64,000 nt of DNA from contig CACJLY010000007.1 in NCBI GenBank assembly GCA_902594335.1, positions 1 to 64,000 on the forward strand, given 5' to 3'. Made by a program: the position numbers and the translations under genes. Below the pieces are notes generated by a model. The model ran no database searches, was not told the origin of the DNA, and saw only the letters and a program-made list of their open reading frames with translations. Positions within the stretch are counted from its first letter, which is position 1. Each line of letters begins with the position of its first letter. The DNA comes from an uncultured Pelagibacteraceae bacterium. GTDB taxonomy: Bacteria; Pseudomonadota; Alphaproteobacteria; Pelagibacterales; Pelagibacteraceae. Positions 11,960 to 21,275 of this stretch are shown in pieces.

Positions 11960-12697
11960 ATGACACAAAAATCATCCTTTTTTATAGCTGGTCGTCATGC
12001 TGTTATTGGTGCATTGAGGAACCCAAAAAGAAGAGTAATTAAAGTATTCTTAACAGAGGAAAGTAAAAAAACTATACATAAGCAAAACCCACATAAAAAT
12101 TTATTAAAGGATATAAAAGTTTTTTTTAAAACTAAAAAAGAATTAGATAAATATTGCAGAAGTGAAGACATATTACACCAGGGTTATGTTGCTGAAATCG
12201 AGCATTTAGAAACACCTGATCTTAAAGAGTTTATTAAAGAAAAGAATAATTTAACATTTGTATGTTTAGATGAAGTTACTGATCCAAGAAACATAGGGTC
12301 ACTAATTAGAAGTGCCGCATCATTTAATATAGATGGTCTAATTGTTAAAGAAAGACATTTCCCAAGCGAAAGTAAATTATTATACAAATCTTCAAGTGGA
12401 TGTGTTGAACACATTAATATTTTTCAGGTATCAAATATTAATACAACATTGAAATATTTAAGAAATAAAAATTTTTGGGTTTATGGATTTGCCGCAAATA
12501 GTGAAAACAATTTTACAGAGATTAAATGGAATGGAAATAATGTATTACTATTTGGTTCTGAAGGACATGGTCTTAATCATCATACTAAAAAATACACTGA
12601 TTTTTTAGTAAAAATTAATATAAATAAAAATATCGAAAGTTTAAATATATCTAATAGTGCAGCAATAGTTTTTCACCATATAAATCAACAAAAATAA
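11960..12697 (+). CDS. rlmB: RlmB/TrmH-family rRNA 2'-O-methyltransferase
   Basis: This is a SpoU-superfamily enzyme that methylates a ribose 2'-OH with S-adenosylmethionine, most likely of 23S rRNA. The 245 residues match RlmB. An N-terminal substrate-binding region (FIAGRHAVIGALRNPKRRVIKVFL) leads to the knotted catalytic domain. That domain has motif 1 (LDEVTDPRNIGSLIRSAASF), motif 2 (VLLFGSEGHGLN) and motif 3 (LNISNSAAIVF). It starts the plus-strand run opposite the tRNA-tuf cluster. A tRNA target cannot be excluded from sequence alone. Confidence 0.88.
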   Translation: MTQKSSFFIAGRHAVIGALRNPKRRVIKVFLTEESKKTIHKQNPHKNLLKDIKVFFKTKKELDKYCRSEDILHQGYVAEIEHLETPDLKEFIKEKNNLTFVCLDEVTDPRNIGSLIRSAASFNIDGLIVKERHFPSESKLLYKSSSGCVEHINIFQVSNINTTLKYLRNKNFWVYGFAANSENNFTEIKWNGNNVLLFGSEGHGLNHHTKKYTDFLVKININKNIESLNISNSAAIVFHHINQQK

Positions 12698-12738
12698 TTT
12701 CTTGAAAATATATCAAATGATATTAAAAAACTTACTAC

Positions 12739-12814
12739 GCCCTTGTAGCTCAGCTGGTAGAGCAATTGATTTGTAATCAATAGGTCCGCGGTTCGAATCC
12801 GTGCGGGGGCACCA
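12739..12814 (+). tRNA. tRNA-Thr (TGT)
   Basis: The sequence gcccttgtagctcagctggt begins a full cloverleaf. The anticodon stem-loop ttgatTTGTAAtcaa gives anticodon TGT, the T arm is GGTTCGAATCC and CCA is encoded. It lies between the methyltransferase and the large membrane protein. I saw no repeat of its ends further downstream. Confidence 0.95.
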
Positions 12815-12903
12815 TCATTCAATAGAATCATCACATATTATTTTAAGAATTAAGTTTTTAATAAATAAAACATCGGTTAAAATAACTGTAATACAACAAA
12901 ATT

Positions 12904-14664
12904 ATGTTATTATATTTTAATTTATCAATTTATATTTTATTATTTTCTTTTTTTTCCTTAAGTATTTTTGGTTACGGATATTACTTAAGGGAAATAATTT
13001 CTAATAATAAATCAAAAACTATTGGAGAAAGTGGTTTATACGGTTTTATATCACTATATATTCTATCAGTAGTTTTTCATTTTTTTTTCCATTTAAATAT
13101 ATATTTCACAATAAGTATTTTAATTTTTGGATCACTCTTATCAATTAGAATTCTTAGAAAAAATATTTCATTAGAAAAATACAAATTAAAGTTAATTTTA
13201 CCCTTTTTTTTATTAATTTTATTACTAGGTGCATCAAATAATCCTCATGATGATGTCTATCTTTACCAACTACCTTACATAAGCTATTTGCAAAATCAAA
13301 AGTTGGTATTTGGTCTGGTTAATCTAAATGAATTTACCGCTTATTCTAATTCATTTTATGACATCATGGGTTTGTTTAAAACTCCAGTTTTAGGAAATCA
13401 AACTGTTTATTTAATACCTACAATTTTTTTTATGTTTTTTATTATCTTTTTAATAGAAAATTATAATGAAAGTTCAAAAATAATAAAAATTTTTATTTAT
13501 AGTATTGTCATTTTAGCCTTTTTAAGATTTACCAGATCTAAAGAATTTGGAACAGATGTTCCTGTTATATGCATACTTTTTTTAATCCAATTTTATATTT
13601 TAAAGTTTTTAGAAAATAAGGAACATGAAATAATAAATAAAATATTAATCTTATTAACATTTGCTTTTTTTTTAAAAGCATATGCGGCTTTAGCTGCAAT
13701 ATATTTATTTGTGTTTTTGAAGGATTCAAAAAAAATTTTTAAAGATAACCATAATTTAAAAAAAACTATTTTATTGATGTCTATCATAATAGTAATATCT
13801 TCAACAAAAAATATTGCTCATAGTGGCTGTATATCTTACCCAATTAAAATTTCATGTTTTGATAAAAATGTTATTACTTGGTCAAATGGTCATGATATAG
13901 TTGAATTAAGAAATAAAGGTCTCACAGCAGGTGCTAAAGGAATTAAACCATATATTAGAAATAATAGAAAAGATGAAAATATTACCGCTGAAGAATATTT
14001 AAATAAATTCAAATACTCGTATCACTTAAATGTTGTAAAGGATCCAGATTTTAAAAGATTATTAGTTGTGTTCTTAATAATGTTTATATTTTTATTTTTA
14101 GCTTTTCTAAGCAAAATAAGATCAAATGAAACATACTCAAACAATTTTAATACTAATAAATTAAATTCAATAAATCTTATTATATTAATCTTGCCAACAA
14201 TTTTATGGTGGATTTTAATTCCGATTTCTAAATATGGTGGATACTCATATCTTTTATTTGGTATTTTTTTGTCATGTATATACTTTAATTTATTCAAATA
14301 TTCAAATTTAAAAAATTTGAGAATTTTTTTAATTATAAGTCTTATATTTTTTCTTGGTAGAAATATTAATAGAGTCATTGATGAATATAATTCTGATAAG
14401 TACTCTAATAAAAACTATCCTTTACCAGTTTATAAATATCATGAATATAAAAATGAAAAAATTAATAATCAAGTTTTCTATGTTACAAATAATTTGAACA
14501 GATGTGGCGATATAAAGTTTCCATGCTTAGAGAGACCACATTTTGATGCAATTAAATCTATTAAAAAAATCAAGGGCTATTTATTTATTGAAGGTATTAA
14601 AGAAAAGCAAATTGAAAGTATAAAAATTGAGCAAAAATGGGCTTACAATACAAATAATAATTAA
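12904..14664 (+). CDS. Large polytopic membrane protein, possibly a GT-C type glycosyltransferase
   Basis: I do not recognise this 586-residue protein with certainty. It has about ten or more hydrophobic helices spread from residue 1 to about 480 and a hydrophilic C-terminal tail of about 100 residues with a Cys pair (RCGDIKFPCLERP). The segment NNPHDDVYLYQLPYISYLQNQKLVFGLVNLN near residue 112, between helices 3 and 4, resembles the acidic first external loop of GT-C sugar transferases and LIC_10190-like membrane proteins. That suggests assembly of a cell-surface glycan. The coding sequence is extremely AT-rich even for this genome. It stands alone after tRNA-Thr and converges with the DmdA-like gene 18 bases away. 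The function is inference. Confidence 0.6.
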   Translation: MLLYFNLSIYILLFSFFSLSIFGYGYYLREIISNNKSKTIGESGLYGFISLYILSVVFHFFFHLNIYFTISILIFGSLLSIRILRKNISLEKYKLKLILPFFLLILLLGASNNPHDDVYLYQLPYISYLQNQKLVFGLVNLNEFTAYSNSFYDIMGLFKTPVLGNQTVYLIPTIFFMFFIIFLIENYNESSKIIKIFIYSIVILAFLRFTRSKEFGTDVPVICILFLIQFYILKFLENKEHEIINKILILLTFAFFLKAYAALAAIYLFVFLKDSKKIFKDNHNLKKTILLMSIIIVISSTKNIAHSGCISYPIKISCFDKNVITWSNGHDIVELRNKGLTAGAKGIKPYIRNNRKDENITAEEYLNKFKYSYHLNVVKDPDFKRLLVVFLIMFIFLFLAFLSKIRSNETYSNNFNTNKLNSINLIILILPTILWWILIPISKYGGYSYLLFGIFLSCIYFNLFKYSNLKNLRIFLIISLIFFLGRNINRVIDEYNSDKYSNKNYPLPVYKYHEYKNEKINNQVFYVTNNLNRCGDIKFPCLERPHFDAIKSIKKIKGYLFIEGIKEKQIESIKIEQKWAYNTNNN

Positions 14665-14682
14665 ATTAATTTATATAAACAA

Positions 14683-15828
14683 TTAAAATGATCCTGAAGT
14701 AATTTTCTTTTTTGGGTCAAAAAAAGGTTTATCTATTATCTCACATTTAAATTTTTTATTATCTATCAGAACTTCTATCTCTAAACCAATTTTAGAAAAA
14801 TTAATATCTAACATAGCTAAAGCGATATTCTTTTTTAAACGTGGTGAATAAACAGCTGATGTTATTTTTCCAATAACCTTATTATTAACCGTTAAGGGCC
14901 AAAATATTGTGTTGGGTCCTTCTAATTTTTCACATTTAATTTCTAAGCCAACTTGTAATCTTTTTACACCATCGGCTTTGATTCTTTTGAGAGCTTTTTT
15001 GCCTATGAAATTTATATCACCTGTTAGGTTAACTAAACGATCTAAACCTAATTCGAAAGGATTTGTATGTATATCCGCATCAGCATGATAAGAAAGCATG
15101 CCACCTTCTATCCTTCTAATAGAGGATGTATGGCCCGGTTTTAGTCCAAATCCCTTTCCGGCTGACATAATTTTTTCATATAGTTCATTTCCTTTTGAAC
15201 AATCTCTTAAAAATAATTCATAACCAAATTCACTTGACCAGCCAGTTCTTGATACAATTAATGGTATTCCATCTAAATTTAATTCTCTAAACCAATAATA
15301 TTTTAAATCTTTAATACTTTCTCCAAATAATTTAATCATTATTTCTGCAGACTTTGGTCCTTGTAATTGTAGTGGAGAAACATCTGGCTCAGTTATTTTC
15401 ACATCTAATTCAGAGTTAATCGCTACACCCTGGGCCCATAATAATATATCGCTATCACCTAAAGATAACCAAAAATGATTTTCTCCCAATCGTAAAATAA
15501 CAGGATCGTTTAGTATTCCACCCTCTGCGTTTGTAATTAAAACATATTTACATTGACCAACAGATAATTTTGATAAATCTCTTGGAGTAAGTAATTGAAT
15601 AAATTTAAAAGCATCCGGTCCAGTTATTTCGACTTGCCTTTCAACAGCTACATCACAGAGTATTGCTTTTTCAATTAAGTTCCAAAAATTCTGCTCTGGA
15701 TCTCCAAAATCACGAGGAATATACATATGATTATACACTGAAAAACCAGTAGCACCCCATTTCACAGTCGAATCAAAATATGGAGATTTTCTTATTTGAG
15801 TTCCAAACCCAAAATTTTTGTTACTCAT
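14683..15828 (-). CDS. DmdA/GcvT-family tetrahydrofolate-dependent methyltransferase
   Basis: This 381-residue protein belongs to the GcvT fold family that moves one-carbon groups to tetrahydrofolate. From memory its order of motifs resembles the dimethylsulfoniopropionate demethylase DmdA: an N-terminal GFSVYNHMYIPRDF, VERQVEITGPDAFKFIQLLTPRDLS, then GGILNDPVILR, LQLQGPKSAEIM, SRTGWSSEFGYELFL and a C-terminal barrel with YSPRLKKNIALAMLD. Its length is close to DmdA and slightly longer than GcvT T-protein. No gcvH or gcvP is nearby, which argues against glycine cleavage. It follows the NAD kinase gene, the two overlapping by one base. It could be DmdA itself or a paralogue acting on another methylated compound. 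Confidence 0.75.
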   Translation of the reverse strand: MSNKNFGFGTQIRKSPYFDSTVKWGATGFSVYNHMYIPRDFGDPEQNFWNLIEKAILCDVAVERQVEITGPDAFKFIQLLTPRDLSKLSVGQCKYVLITNAEGGILNDPVILRLGENHFWLSLGDSDILLWAQGVAINSELDVKITEPDVSPLQLQGPKSAEIMIKLFGESIKDLKYYWFRELNLDGIPLIVSRTGWSSEFGYELFLRDCSKGNELYEKIMSAGKGFGLKPGHTSSIRRIEGGMLSYHADADIHTNPFELGLDRLVNLTGDINFIGKKALKRIKADGVKRLQVGLEIKCEKLEGPNTIFWPLTVNNKVIGKITSAVYSPRLKKNIALAMLDINFSKIGLEIEVLIDNKKFKCEIIDKPFFDPKKKITSGSF

Positions 15829-16598
15829 TAATTAGTTTCTTTTCTGATTTGTTCTATTTTAATTTTTTTTTGAAGACTTCTATTTGAATCGTAAAGCAGA
15901 CTAAATTTAATTTTTTTATTTATTTTTATAGAAATAATTTTTGCATTTCTTACTTCATAATTGTCCGCAACTGAACTAATTGGTCTTTTTTGGATGTTAA
16001 GATTTTTGATTATAATTTTTGATTTGTCACTAACAATCCTTCCCTTCCATCTTCTTGGTCTAAAAGCACTTATTGGTCTAATGGATAGCTTCTTTGAATC
16101 TAAGTTTAGTATAGGACCATAAACTGACATATTGTATGCAGTACTTCCTGCAGGTGTTGAAATTAATATTCCATCTGAAACTAATTTTTTTATAATTTTC
16201 TGAGATCCACTAGAAATTTCTAATAAGGCTGTTTGCCTGCTTTGTCTTAAAATTGATACTTCATTTATTGCAATAGACTTCTTGATTTTATTAAATTTGT
16301 TTCTAACAATCATTTCTAATGGTGAAATTGTAACAGACTTAGCTTTTGATAAGTTTTTAATTGTATTTTTAGATGAAAATTTATTCATCAGAAAACCATA
16401 ATTACCAGCATTGATACCATAGAATGGTTTTTTATACTTATTATATTTTTTAAGCGCTGAAAGCATAAAACCGTCACCACCAATAACAATTATTAGATTA
16501 CATTTAAGTAATGATATGTTTTTAATTTTATGATCTAGAAAATTTTTAATTTTTTTTGATGTTTTAGTATTATCAAAAAGAATATGAGATTTTAACAT
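15828..16598 (-). CDS. nadK: NAD kinase
   Basis: NAD kinase makes NADP from NAD and ATP. The 256-residue product has the nucleotide-binding motif VIGGDGFMLSALK near residue 40, the conserved NE pair in SIAINEVSILR, and the glycine-rich catalytic segment DGILISTPAGSTAYNMSVYGPIL near residue 142. Length fits compact bacterial NAD kinases. It starts 4 bases after the 3' end of tRNA-Leu and runs into the DmdA-like gene, so tRNA and both enzymes may share a transcript. Confidence 0.93.
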   Translation of the reverse strand: MLKSHILFDNTKTSKKIKNFLDHKIKNISLLKCNLIIVIGGDGFMLSALKKYNKYKKPFYGINAGNYGFLMNKFSSKNTIKNLSKAKSVTISPLEMIVRNKFNKIKKSIAINEVSILRQSRQTALLEISSGSQKIIKKLVSDGILISTPAGSTAYNMSVYGPILNLDSKKLSIRPISAFRPRRWKGRIVSDKSKIIIKNLNIQKRPISSVADNYEVRNAKIISIKINKKIKFSLLYDSNRSLQKKIKIEQIRKETN

Positions 16599-16602
16599 TT
16601 AG

Positions 16603-16688
16603 TGGTGCCCTCGGCCAGACTCGAACTGGCACTCCATAAATGGCAAGGATTTTAAGTCCTTTGTGTCTACCAATTTCACCACGAGGGC
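16603..16688 (-). tRNA. tRNA-Leu (TAA), integration target
   Basis: The minus strand reads gccctcgtggtgaaattggt and folds as a tRNA with a long variable arm, anticodon loop CTTAAAA (anticodon TAA) and encoded CCA. Its 5' half, 39 bases from the first base to the end of the anticodon loop (16650-16688), is repeated exactly at 22323-22361 and 24929-24967. This is therefore the intact copy next to two tandem islets. Its promoter region is also duplicated upstream of the middle copy. Confidence 0.97.
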
Positions 16689-16690
16689 AT
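16650..16690 (-). repeat. att-like repeat, copy 1 (inside intact tRNA-Leu)
   Basis: This 41-base segment (ttttaagtcctttgtgtcta ... gagggcat on plus) holds the tRNA-Leu 5' half plus two upstream bases. The identical sequence occurs at 22323 and 24929. The identity ends sharply at the 7-base anticodon loop, the classic crossover point for tyrosine recombinases that use the anticodon-loop sublocation. Confidence 0.92.
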
Positions 16691-16706
16691 TAATGAATTT
16701 CATGAG

Positions 16707-16735
16707 TATTTATGCCAATATTTATAATTGAACAA
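16707..16735 (-). promoter_or_regulatory. Candidate promoter of tRNA-Leu
   Basis: On the minus strand TTGTTC and TAAATA are separated by 17 bases and lie 18 bases ahead of the tRNA-Leu 5' end. The same elements and spacing occur at 22380-22408 ahead of the orphan 5' half. Assignment is by pattern only. Confidence 0.5.
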
Positions 16736-16771
16736 GATTAATAAGTAAAATTTTTTTATTTTATCTGTCTA

Positions 16772-16792
16772 TGTACAAGTCTTGTACAAGTT
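16772..16792. repeat. Paired TGTACAAGT repeats, islet A tRNA-side end
   Basis: Two direct copies of tGTACAAGT, each containing the palindrome TTGTACAA or a near copy, lie 10 bases apart. The same pair, in the same orientation, is at 22176-22196 near the other end of the islet. They could be arm-type recombinase sites or operators; sequence alone does not decide. Confidence 0.6.
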
Positions 16793-16817
16793 CTCCTGTA
16801 TAATCCTATAAAATATA

Positions 16818-19800
16818 TCAATAACCTTCTGGATTTACTGTAACTGTTAAACCACTAGCTGCCTCTGCTTCAGCAACAGCTTTTTTATGATCTGCACAAC
16901 CAGCTGCGTTTCCCGAACTACAAGCACTTCCTTGATTTGCTGCTGCATCGGTTAGACCTGAATAAACAACAGTTTGTCCTGGTCCGACGTTAACCCCAGT
17001 ACGACCGACTATAACAGCTATTGAGCCATCAGAATTTTGAACAAGTTGTACAACATTTTTTTCTGCTCTTACTCCCTCAATTACCTCATGTGCTGCTGCC
17101 TGAACAACTTGAGTAACTTCTTGAGCTACTTCTTGGGCAGCTTCTTGGGCAGCGCTTGCAGCTTCTGTTGCTGCCTCTGATGCAGCTGAAGCAACTTCTG
17201 TTGTTGAAGATGCGGCTGCCTTAGCCGCATTAACTGCATCAACAACACTCTGCTCTGCTGTAACTTGATTTTTTGCAGCTGCAAGAACATTTTCATCTAT
17301 TTGTTGACCTGAAGCTTTTGCAGTTTCTAATCTTGAAACTGCATCTTTTGCTTTTTGCAGTAACGCCTCTGCACCACCTTCTTCCATGATACTAAATTTT
17401 CCACTAAAAAATTCTTTTGTAACCTCACCTGCTGCCTCACCTATTGCACTGTCTAAGACTAATCCTTTAGTATTTACTGTGGCTGCAGCTAACGCATCAT
17501 CAAAACCAAATGGAGATTCAACTCCATCAGCAATTTGTTGATTAAAAGTCTCTAATTCTGATTTAGAAATATTAAATGCACAATCTCCTCCTGAGCACAT
17601 TCCACCTTGATTAATATCTCCAGTTCTAACAAAAACATATCCAGAGGCTGCAACCTTTTTACCTAAATCTCCACTAGGTCCACATTGATCACCACTACAA
17701 ATAATTCCTCCATACAAAGCATTTCCTGTATGACTATCTAATACTTGTCTTCCAGTTTTTGGATCAATGAGTGAATAAGTTCCTTCAGCCATATCATTTG
17801 TAGCAACAAGACCTTTTGCTGTTTCAAGACCAAACATACCTGAATTAATTTTTTCAGCAGCTATTTCGGATAACTGTATGTTTAAATCTCCTGTAGCATC
17901 AATTTTACCAACGCTTAAAATTTGTTCTCTTGTCACTGCTCCAGCTAGATAAACTTGGTTACCTCTTGTAAATGTACCTACAGGAGCTTCAAAATCACCA
18001 ACATCATCAGTTAAAGTGTTAGTATCAACTATTCTCATTAACTCAGTTCCTTCAATTTGAACGATTGATTTATTTTCTAATTTGGCAACAGCTTCAACAA
18101 TTTTTTCATTTACATTAATTCCTGATTTAATTGCTTGTGTCATTGCAAGATCAGCTTTGATTTCAATGACATTGGTTAACTCTTGATTAAGTTTAGATAT
18201 TTGATTTGAAATGTCTGGTGTTTCAGTTTCAAGAGTAGTTAATTCAGTTGTAAGAGATGCTAATTGACTATTAATTTCTGTTGATTGTTTTTCATAATCT
18301 TTCAATTGACTATCTAATTGAGCTATTTGACTTTCAAATTGAGCTTTTAATGTATTAGCTTCATCAGTTGCTTTACCCTGACTTTCAATTTGATTTGCAA
18401 TAGTAGTTAATTGAGTATTAAGTTTAGTATCCAGGTCTGCTCTTTGACCTTCTAGCTCACTCATTTTATCACTTAAAGGATTTAATTGTTCTTGAAGTGA
18501 AGCTAAGTTTTCAGTTTTTTCAGCTATCAAACTTTCTTTAGAACTAAATTGGTTTGATAAATCACTGATTTGATTTTGAATTTCACTTTCTGATGATTTT
18601 AATGAAGCAAGTTCACTCTCTAAATTATTTATATCATCATTAATAGTTAATGATTGAGACTTTGTTTGTTCAAGATCTTCAGATAATTTTGCTATTTTTT
18701 CATTTAAAGCATCTAATTTTGGATTAGTTGTTTTAAGCACAATGGATAATTGATTTTCAGCTAACTCTAAATCACTTTGACTTAGGTTTAATGGATCATA
18801 GTGATTATAAATTGCATAATCATCTATCCAACTATATTTTTTTGATTTTAATATTGCTGCAGCTTTTACATTTGACATTTCCCAATATGGACCGGTCATA
18901 AACTCAGAAACAGGTTTGTCTCCTATGTCAGCCATTGCAGTTCTTAATGCCTCTAAAGCTTGTACTTCAGTTGTACCATCAACAATGTCATATAATTTAG
19001 CTCTCATCATTGCAGGATCTAAATCTGCAACTAATTCTGCATTACCCTCAAAAGTAGGAACCTTATTTAAAACATCTGCAACTTTTTGGCTTATTTCCCT
19101 TAAAGGCTTTGTCTCTTCTGAAACTATAGCGTCATACTTAACACGTGCTTCCTCTACAGATTTAACCAAATTTTCTCTCGCTTGATCTGATACGCTATTT
19201 TTTATAGAAGAAATTTCATACTCTGTATTTCTTATCTCTTTTTCTATATCACTTTTTTCTAAATTAATTACTTGATCCTTGTTAAGACTTTGCGGAATTC
19301 GAGTATTCCAAATTTGCATGTTAATACTTAAACGTCTATCCCAGTTTTCTCTTTTGTACGCTTGGTTAGATGGTAAATTTCTTAATCTATTGTATTCTTT
19401 TTTTAAATTTTCTAGATTTTGTACAACGTTATTTCTATTATCGTTGTATTGATTAAACAATTGATCTGCGTTAACGTCAACTTGCTCAAGTGAGGATGTT
19501 AACTGATTAATTTTTTCTTGTTGTAATTTCAAATCTTGATTTCCCTCCAAAATTTTATCTATTTCCTTTACAACTAAATCTGTTTCAGCCACATTTGATT
19601 GTAGGCTAGAATATTGTATCCAAGTTGTATTTAGCCCTCTTAATTGCTCTATATCTTTGGTTTTTTCACTGATAGATTTTTGAACTTGATCTTTAGCGTT
19701 TTGTAACTCTAGTGATATTAAAGACGCTTCTTGAATAGCTTTTTCTTCAGCAATAATTACATTAATTTCTGCATTACTTGGAACACTGACATTCCATTCG

Positions 19801-21275
19801 CTGCTTTTATTAAGTCCTTTGTAAATATTTTTTGTTACTTCTTTTTGAACTTCCCAATCATCATTTTGAATTGCATTGATCCCTTTATTTATTTCAGCAT
19901 CTGACAAACCAGCATATATTCCATATTTTTCTATCTCTAAAATTCTTTGTTTCTTAGGATCATTGTCCAACATTGTAGATACTTCTCTCATTGCAAAATC
20001 AACTTCTTGTTTTTTACTTGTTGAAGAAGGACCATCCCATAAAATTTCTGCATAATGATTGAAAGCCTCAACTTCTTTATCTATTGATCTTTCAAATTGA
20101 ACTTGAACAAAATCTTTTTGTAAGGAAGCATCTTCTAATTGAGTATTTAATTCATTTAAATTTTTATTTAAATTTGGCGCTGAACTCTTTAGTTGATCTA
20201 ACTCCAATTCTTTTTTTGTTAATAAATTTTGATTAGCTTTTAATTGATTGTTTAAATTACTTATATTTTGCTCTAATTGCGATTTTGTTGATATTTCATT
20301 TGCCAATTCTAAATTTAAACCCTGAACTTGCTGCTGAAGTGAATTCGATTGTTGTTCTGCAGTTTTAATTTGACTACTTAAATCGCTTAACTCACTATTA
20401 AATTGACCTGCTAACTCTTTACTTTTGTTTATTTCTTCATCAGATAAAATTGTTGAGGATTGTTTTAAAATCTCCTCATTATATTTAGCTAAAAGGTCAG
20501 TTTTCTGAGTTTTTAGATCTGTGATTTGACCCGATAAAGGATCAATTTTTGTTTGTAAATCATTTAACGAATTTTTTTTATCAAGAATTTCTAAATTATT
20601 AGCCTGAAGTTTTTGTTCAAGTGTTGAGATATTTGTATTTATCTCATCATCGGAAATTATTTGTTTACCATCATCTGTAAGAATGTCGCCTTTCCATGAA
20701 TTTGCCCATTCTTCTTTGGTCCAAGTTGCCATTTCTTTTTTCTTTTCAACAGCAATTGCAACATCAATGGTTTCAATACCAATTTGATCAAGAGTTTCAA
20801 CTATTCCAAAAGCATCTATACCCTCTTCGCTTATATCCACCATTCCTGAAATCAAATCATTTAACTTTTCTTCTTTTACTTCTTTCATCTCAGCGGTGAT
20901 TTCATTTACAATTTTCATATTTTCTTCACCAAAACTTCCCATATCTGCTTTTGACATATCGGATGAAAATTCTTGGGGAACTAATGCGTTCGTACCAGCT
21001 AATGATTTTTCTATAAATTCTAAAGCTTTAATGGCACTCTCTTCATTGCCATCTTCTAAAGATTCTTTTACAAATTCAGTGACTTTGTCTATTTGTTCAA
21101 AAGCTTTATCCATTTTGACTGCCTCTATAACTTCGCTTGTATCAACATCATTAAAATCTTTTGTAGCGGCATCAATCGTATCAACAATATCTCTTAACTC
21201 TTGATCAAGTGCTATTGATGGGTTGGAAAAAATTAAAAATAATAAAGTTAAAAAATATAAATTAATTTTTCTCAT
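16818..21275 (-). CDS. Giant secreted coiled-coil protein, islet A
   Basis: I do not recognise this 1485-residue protein. It starts with a clear Sec signal peptide (MRKINLYFLTLLFLIFSNPSIA, cleavage before LDQE). Long Gln/Leu/Ser-rich heptad stretches follow at roughly residues 205-400 and 865-1090, both strong coiled coil. The C-terminal third is different, with short Cys pairs CSGDQC and CSGGDC near 1195-1230. An Ala/Glu-rich helix (about 1340-1400), a small domain with IAVIVGRTGVNVGPGQTVVYSG, and a final CSSGNAAGC end the chain. There is no membrane anchor after the signal peptide. The ATG overlaps the upstream gene stop (ATGA), so the two are translationally coupled. A surface fibre, adhesin-like or envelope structural role is possible but unproven. 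Confidence 0.8.
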   Translation of the reverse strand: MRKINLYFLTLLFLIFSNPSIALDQELRDIVDTIDAATKDFNDVDTSEVIEAVKMDKAFEQIDKVTEFVKESLEDGNEESAIKALEFIEKSLAGTNALVPQEFSSDMSKADMGSFGEENMKIVNEITAEMKEVKEEKLNDLISGMVDISEEGIDAFGIVETLDQIGIETIDVAIAVEKKKEMATWTKEEWANSWKGDILTDDGKQIISDDEINTNISTLEQKLQANNLEILDKKNSLNDLQTKIDPLSGQITDLKTQKTDLLAKYNEEILKQSSTILSDEEINKSKELAGQFNSELSDLSSQIKTAEQQSNSLQQQVQGLNLELANEISTKSQLEQNISNLNNQLKANQNLLTKKELELDQLKSSAPNLNKNLNELNTQLEDASLQKDFVQVQFERSIDKEVEAFNHYAEILWDGPSSTSKKQEVDFAMREVSTMLDNDPKKQRILEIEKYGIYAGLSDAEINKGINAIQNDDWEVQKEVTKNIYKGLNKSSEWNVSVPSNAEINVIIAEEKAIQEASLISLELQNAKDQVQKSISEKTKDIEQLRGLNTTWIQYSSLQSNVAETDLVVKEIDKILEGNQDLKLQQEKINQLTSSLEQVDVNADQLFNQYNDNRNNVVQNLENLKKEYNRLRNLPSNQAYKRENWDRRLSINMQIWNTRIPQSLNKDQVINLEKSDIEKEIRNTEYEISSIKNSVSDQARENLVKSVEEARVKYDAIVSEETKPLREISQKVADVLNKVPTFEGNAELVADLDPAMMRAKLYDIVDGTTEVQALEALRTAMADIGDKPVSEFMTGPYWEMSNVKAAAILKSKKYSWIDDYAIYNHYDPLNLSQSDLELAENQLSIVLKTTNPKLDALNEKIAKLSEDLEQTKSQSLTINDDINNLESELASLKSSESEIQNQISDLSNQFSSKESLIAEKTENLASLQEQLNPLSDKMSELEGQRADLDTKLNTQLTTIANQIESQGKATDEANTLKAQFESQIAQLDSQLKDYEKQSTEINSQLASLTTELTTLETETPDISNQISKLNQELTNVIEIKADLAMTQAIKSGINVNEKIVEAVAKLENKSIVQIEGTELMRIVDTNTLTDDVGDFEAPVGTFTRGNQVYLAGAVTREQILSVGKIDATGDLNIQLSEIAAEKINSGMFGLETAKGLVATNDMAEGTYSLIDPKTGRQVLDSHTGNALYGGIICSGDQCGPSGDLGKKVAASGYVFVRTGDINQGGMCSGGDCAFNISKSELETFNQQIADGVESPFGFDDALAAATVNTKGLVLDSAIGEAAGEVTKEFFSGKFSIMEEGGAEALLQKAKDAVSRLETAKASGQQIDENVLAAAKNQVTAEQSVVDAVNAAKAAASSTTEVASAASEAATEAASAAQEAAQEVAQEVTQVVQAAAHEVIEGVRAEKNVVQLVQNSDGSIAVIVGRTGVNVGPGQTVVYSGLTDAAANQGSACSSGNAAGCADHKKAVAEAEAASGLTVTVNPEGY

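Noticed and set aside
20696-21204. Plus-strand ORFs opposite the giant coiled-coil gene
   Set aside because: Low-complexity shadows; the minus frame has a signal peptide and continuous coiled coil.
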